DNA of 46,582 nt from a virus: positions 1 to 46,582 of IMG/VR virus record IMGVR_UViG_3300025886_000048. The stretch is one strand, 5' to 3'. This document shows, in pieces, positions 43,482-46,582 of this stretch (position 1 is its first letter; every line of letters starts with the position of its first letter). A model generated the notes under the pieces. The model was not told where the DNA came from. It saw nothing but the letters and a program-made list of their open reading frames with translations, and did not search any database. Both the position numbers and the translations under genes were made by a program.

Positions 43482-43739
43482 TTATCCTCCTTGGCGTGAT
43501 GATTCTCTCATTGCAGGGTTTTTATACCATGGGACTCCATTTCTTTCTCTTCGAACTTCTTTCCATTCTTCTTCAGTATGATAAATCCCATAAATATAAT
43601 ATTCTCTTAACCGTCTTACACCCTGAGGTATGAGAGCTGGCCCTTCCCAATTGTGAAGTTTACCATCCCAGTGGTGTAATATAGTACCATCAGGGGTTTT
43701 AGTTCTTGTTGGCTTTGGCCATTTGTTATCCTTTCCCAT
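43482..43739 (-). CDS. Small DG-H-GPA motif protein
   Basis: An 85-residue basic protein with PDGTILHHWDGKLHNWEGPA near residues 16-35, a short DG-x-LH-x-x-GPA motif that recurs in small phage proteins. The second half is Trp/Arg/Glu-rich (EYYIYGIYHTEEEWKEVRRE). It is coupled by TAATG to the FAD dehydrogenase gene. The function is unknown to me. Confidence 0.6.
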   Translation of the reverse strand: MGKDNKWPKPTRTKTPDGTILHHWDGKLHNWEGPALIPQGVRRLREYYIYGIYHTEEEWKEVRRERNGVPWYKNPAMRESSRQGG

Positions 43740-45109
43740 TATTTTTTTAATATTTGTTCTGCTACTAATGTACCTTGTGCTCCCGATACTGTAATGCCTC
43801 TTGCACTTAAAGCATCACCTACAAAATGAACATTAGGATATGTAGTTAAGCTTAAATCTTGATAATTTACAAGTGGTTCAGGTGATAAGTATTTTACTTC
43901 AGGTACGTAAATTCCCCAATCATCACCAAGTGTTGGGAATACTTTTTTCATATCCTCAATAAAGTCTTCAATATATTTAAAATATCCTTTAAATGCATCT
44001 CTTACTTCTTGAAGACCAGATTCACCAATATAATGTGCTTTAACCCAATTACCTTCAGATGTAAGTGTTTTATCTTTATTTGAAGGGCTATAGTATAAAC
44101 CTGCTTTATATTTAGCTTCAAATCGTCCTAATGCTTTTTTACCACCTGATCCTTCATTTGAAACTATATTATGTTTTTGTACTTTAGAAACTAACTCACG
44201 TGACCAATCAAATGGTTTATCAATACCTTTAACTTCCATTAAGATACCAAAATTAGTCATATTGTTTCTATGTTCTTCTCCTTTTTTAGCATGACCATTG
44301 TAGCTATAATCACCATATGTTTCTTCTAGGGCCACATAAGCTGCGTTATTGTTGGTACAAAATGAACGAAGTGATACACCTTCATCTTCAAACTTACGAT
44401 ATAACTTAAAGTCATAACTTACATCAATTAATTTTTGAAAGTGTTTTTGTGGTGCTTCAAATCTAACGCCAATTTGTACTGGTTTTGGTTCTGTTGGTAA
44501 TTCATATTGTTCAGCTAATTTTTTACCAAAGTCAATGCCTGATTTTCCTACCCCAAAAATAAGAGTGTCATATCCTATCCAATCATTATCTTCTGTGCTT
44601 TTATCAGTGTGTAATTGTTGGGCATCAAAATCAATTGATGTAACCTTAGTTTTCCAAATAAATTTAACACCTTTATCACAAAGATAATCGTACCAATTTT
44701 TACCAATCTCATGTAGATAATCTGTACCTACGTGCCAAACTGGGAATAAACGTAGTCCAAAGTATGGTTTAATAAAATCAGGTTCTGCTACAGGATTAGA
44801 ACATTGTACTTCTTCTGGTTTAGGGTGGAAACGCTTAAAGTTAGTGATTACTTGGTCCATTAACTCCATTGCCTTTTCATCGCCCGTATACTTAGTTAAA
44901 TGACCACCTATTGAAGTGTGGTATGTAAGTTTACCATCACTCCATCCTCCAGCACCCATAAAACCTGTCATTACTTCCTCAGGTTTACGGTTATATGGAT
45001 CATTACCCATATCAATGATGGTAATTTCACCATCAAAACCTTCATCTACTAATTTAGTTGCAGCATTAACACCTGCTACACCTGCTCCAATTATTACTAT
45101 TTTTTCCAT
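43739..45109 (-). CDS. COG2509-type FAD-dependent dehydrogenase
   Basis: A 456-residue protein using the ATG at 45109 (MEKIVIIGAGVAGVNAA); the longer frame from 45142 adds 11 unrelated residues. A Rossmann GAGVAG motif binds FAD at residues 8-13. The segment GGWSDGKLTYHTSIGGHLTK corresponds to the GGAGAFSDGKL hallmark of COG2509 dehydrogenases, and the C-terminus has the FAD-closing VHFVGDALSARGITVSGAQG. Between them, SYNGHAKKGEEHRNNMTNFG resembles the NGMS..NAN motif of that family. The substrate of these enzymes is not established. It is preceded by a strong terminator and followed by TAATG coupling. Its function in infection is unknown; it may be an auxiliary metabolic gene. Confidence 0.85.
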   Translation of the reverse strand: MEKIVIIGAGVAGVNAATKLVDEGFDGEITIIDMGNDPYNRKPEEVMTGFMGAGGWSDGKLTYHTSIGGHLTKYTGDEKAMELMDQVITNFKRFHPKPEEVQCSNPVAEPDFIKPYFGLRLFPVWHVGTDYLHEIGKNWYDYLCDKGVKFIWKTKVTSIDFDAQQLHTDKSTEDNDWIGYDTLIFGVGKSGIDFGKKLAEQYELPTEPKPVQIGVRFEAPQKHFQKLIDVSYDFKLYRKFEDEGVSLRSFCTNNNAAYVALEETYGDYSYNGHAKKGEEHRNNMTNFGILMEVKGIDKPFDWSRELVSKVQKHNIVSNEGSGGKKALGRFEAKYKAGLYYSPSNKDKTLTSEGNWVKAHYIGESGLQEVRDAFKGYFKYIEDFIEDMKKVFPTLGDDWGIYVPEVKYLSPEPLVNYQDLSLTTYPNVHFVGDALSARGITVSGAQGTLVAEQILKK

Positions 45110-45136
45110 TGTTGTATTAAGATTATGTAAATATAC

Positions 45137-45170
45137 GAACAAAAAGTGACGTCTCCAAAGGAGACGCCAC
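45137..45170 (-). terminator. Intrinsic terminator after the histone-like gene
   Basis: On the minus strand an 11-bp stem (GTGGCGTCTCC pairing with GGAGACGTCAC, one wobble) has a TTT loop and a TTTTTGTTCG tail. It separates the small-gene cluster at 45227-46582 from the FAD dehydrogenase gene. Confidence 0.88.
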
Positions 45171-45226
45171 AGATGTCATGTTTTTTTTAATTGCGACTGG
45201 CTATGAATCAGTCTATATGTTTTTTG

Positions 45227-45397
45227 TTACTTCTTATCTTCAGCTACAGATGCTTTACGATATTCAGTTACTAATTTTTTAATTTCACCTAAGGCTTTAC
45301 GGGCTCTACCGTGTGCTGCTTTAGATTTACCTTCATGTTCGGTTTTAAATGTTTCATATAAACCTTCGATTTGTTCAAATAACTCTTGAGTATTCAT
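45227..45397 (-). CDS. Histone H1/Hc1-like nucleoid protein
   Basis: A 56-residue protein (start MNTQELFEQIEGLYETFKTE). The C-terminal half, KSKAAHGRARKALGEIKKLV followed by TEYRKASVAEDKK, closely resembles the Hc1/histone-H1-like proteins of Bacteroidota, with their RARKAL-EIKKL core, an acidic amphipathic N-terminal helix and a basic C-terminal part. Such proteins bind DNA and condense or organise the nucleoid. The ATG at 45397 overlaps the stop of the upstream cupin gene as ATGA, and the gene is followed by a strong terminator at 45146-45170. This short gene supports a Bacteroidota host. The similarity is by eye. Confidence 0.75.
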   Translation of the reverse strand: MNTQELFEQIEGLYETFKTEHEGKSKAAHGRARKALGEIKKLVTEYRKASVAEDKK

Positions 45398-45657
45398 TTT
45401 TTTATAATTTTTATTGTTAAATTTCCGTTACCTTTTATTACACGATGTAAATATCCACGAGGGATATCAAAACTACTATTTTCTTTAAGTTCAAATGGGA
45501 TTTTTTCATCAAATTGAAACTTCCACCCATTTCCTTCTATAACTTCTATTGTTCTATCTTCTTGATCTTCATGCCAGATTAATGACATTGGATCTACATC
45601 AGCACTAAACTCTCTAATTATTTCTTTACCTTCAGTTAAGTTGGTATATAGGTTCAT
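45394..45657 (-). CDS. Small cupin-like protein
   Basis: An 87-residue protein with a cupin-like pattern: LIWHEDQEDRTIEVIEGNGW near residues 26-45 and a closing IPRGYLHRVIKGNGNLTIKI. The His in WHED and the His in YLHRV are the positions expected for a metal site, but the sequence is too short for the complete classical motif. Similar small cupins occur in marine T4-like phages with unknown function. It overlaps the histone-like gene by ATGA and the upstream gene by TAATG. Confidence 0.72.
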   Translation of the reverse strand: MNLYTNLTEGKEIIREFSADVDPMSLIWHEDQEDRTIEVIEGNGWKFQFDEKIPFELKENSSFDIPRGYLHRVIKGNGNLTIKIIKK

Positions 45658-46259
45658 TAAGCTGCTAATTTAGATCCTACCTTACCTAAAATACCAGCTA
45701 TCTCAGCACTTTTAATACCTGTAAGTCCAGTTTCTAATGCTCCAAATAAAGCACTTCCATCTTTAAAAGCGCTAATAGCTCCTCCAGTAGCTGAGATTGC
45801 CGCTACAGCTAATATTACAGCAAACACTACTTCAGCAGTATCATGTAATTCATCTTCATTAATGCTTCCATCTTCTTTAGTCCATACTTTTTTAGCAAGA
45901 CCTGTAAGTTTAATAGCTTTCATTAATAACTTAATGTACTTTTTTTCTAAATTTTCTCCTGCTTTTTCAATTTTAGCAGCAACTCCCTCTTCAGAAGTAT
46001 TTTTACCAAATAATTTAGTTATTTTTCCAACAAGTTTTCCTAATAAAGTTAATAATTTTGGTGCTGAAAGTAAACCACCTGCTATTAATCCTATAGCTGA
46101 CTCCTCTAATTGGGTTTTATCCTCAATTATATTTTCATTTATAGAATTACTTAGAAATTCTTCGAAAAGAAAATTAATTTCTTCGTGAACTTGAGTTTCA
46201 ATAAGTTGTTGACCAACCCCACCCGCTGCTAAATAGTTTTTAAAATCAAAGTTATTCAT
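45657..46259 (-). CDS. Hypothetical protein with hydrophobic segments
   Basis: A 200-residue protein using the ATG at 46259 (MNNFDFKNYLAAGG), which overlaps the upstream stop as TAATG; an alternative TTG start two codons earlier is less likely. Residues 50-90 include a hydrophobic stretch (AIGLIAGGLLSAPKLLTLLG), and residues about 140-165 a likely membrane segment (AEVVFAVILAVAAISATGG), followed by an Ala/Gly-rich helix (GLTGIKSAEIAGILGKVGSK). A membrane or virion-internal role is possible. I do not recognise the family. Confidence 0.6.
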   Translation of the reverse strand: MNNFDFKNYLAAGGVGQQLIETQVHEEINFLFEEFLSNSINENIIEDKTQLEESAIGLIAGGLLSAPKLLTLLGKLVGKITKLFGKNTSEEGVAAKIEKAGENLEKKYIKLLMKAIKLTGLAKKVWTKEDGSINEDELHDTAEVVFAVILAVAAISATGGAISAFKDGSALFGALETGLTGIKSAEIAGILGKVGSKLAA

Positions 46260-46582
46260 TACCAAAAAGTATTCATTTTAGGACCCAAACCGAGTGCTGG
46301 GGCATATCTTGGGAGGTTGCAACTCCAGTATCCTGCTGTTGTTCTGTCCTTCTTTTGGTCACAATTGTGTCTAGCAGCAAATGCCTGTCGTGCTTTTGGG
46401 TCTTTAATTTTTGCTCTTAAACCTCCTGATCCAAATGAGATTTTTTTAACTTTGTCTCCATCCATTACATAAACGTAGTATGCTTTAGAACCACCACGTT
46501 TTGGTTTGCCAATTGGGACATCTTTGCCTTGATATTCAGCTTCTTCTATAGCTTTAGGTATATCAAGTGGAACTTTTTTACC
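46259..46582 (-). CDS. HNCD/YWSC-motif protein (partial, N-terminus beyond window)
   Basis: The last 107 codons of a gene that enters from the right edge in frame. The visible C-terminal part contains IGKPKRGGSKAYYVYVMDGD, KKISFGSGGLRAKIKDPKAR, and the Cys-rich QAFAARHNCDQKKDRTTAGY followed by WSCNLPRYAPALGLGP. The RHNCD and YWSC motifs with two Cys recur in proteins of T4-like marine phages. The function is unknown to me, and a zinc or disulfide link between the cysteines is a guess. It overlaps the next gene by TAATG. Confidence 0.7.
   Translation of the reverse strand, partial: GKKVPLDIPKAIEEAEYQGKDVPIGKPKRGGSKAYYVYVMDGDKVKKISFGSGGLRAKIKDPKARQAFAARHNCDQKKDRTTAGYWSCNLPRYAPALGLGPKMNTFW

Noticed and set aside
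1-46582. tRNA genes
   Set aside because: I saw no cloverleaf or GGTTCGAATCC-type arm in the gaps; this was by eye only, without a tRNA scan.

Overview
The window is a near-continuous stretch of an AT-rich, T4-like (contractile-tailed, myovirus-type) phage genome. It shows a virion-morphogenesis region in which all 44 genes I can support lie on the minus strand, so transcription runs from high to low coordinates. Coding density is very high: there is no gene-free stretch over 300 bases, and many genes overlap by TAATG or ATGA. The host is probably a Bacteroidota (marine flavobacteria-like) bacterium. This is inferred from the AT-rich, A-rich leaders without Shine-Dalgarno sequences, a 56-residue protein resembling the Hc1/histone-H1-like proteins of Bacteroidota, and fibre proteins with DUF285 and 'GTASYA'-type repeats. 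The host is an inference, not something read directly.

Layout in transcription order. (1) 46582-42266: small accessory genes: a partial 'HNCD...YWSC' protein, a membrane-segment protein, a small cupin, an Hc1-like histone, a COG2509-type FAD dehydrogenase, a small DG-H-GPA protein, a NadR-like P-loop NTPase, and two small membrane or secreted coiled-coil proteins, one with an AT-hook-like tail. (2) 42269-33059: the head and packaging block: large terminase gp17, portal gp20, three small or core proteins, prohead protease gp21, acidic scaffold gp22 and major capsid protein gp23. (3) 32953-30623: a metabolic cassette placed directly after the capsid-gene terminator: a DDAH/arginine-deiminase-like enzyme, a phosphatidylserine decarboxylase and PhoH. 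(4) 30585-18140: a 12-kb adhesin/fibre island: a 1658-aa YadA-head-repeat (SHAEG) protein, a C1q-like/collagen fibre, a DUF285 repeat protein, two paralogous collagen-like fibres and small virion-type proteins. (5) 18108-12957: neck and tail: gp13, gp14, gp15, a small coiled-coil protein, sheath gp18 and tube gp19. (6) 12865-3992: tail-assembly and baseplate genes: gp26-like, a gp51-position protein, a tape measure protein, a tube-cap-like protein, a gp53-like LysM protein and a hub-like protein. (7) 3974 to the left edge: an unfinished giant Ser/Thr-rich collagen-like protein. Its mirror-image ORFs on the plus strand look convincing but are shadows.

Compared with T4, the core genes are recognisable but rearranged: gp13-15 lie downstream of the capsid gene and the fibre island rather than upstream of the terminase. 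Regulation is suggested by four strong hairpin terminators (two with UUCG loops, one with GAAA), a structured 100-nt leader before the scaffold gene, and 18 copies of an intergenic AATATTTAT element. That element is the reverse complement of the T4 late promoter core and sits upstream of genes that are not translationally coupled.

The most interesting points are the capsid-linked lipid/amidine enzyme cassette with intact catalytic residues, the phage-borne histone-like protein, the membrane protein with an AT-hook tail, the orientation and spacing of the intergenic element, and the modular, recently duplicated fibre genes.
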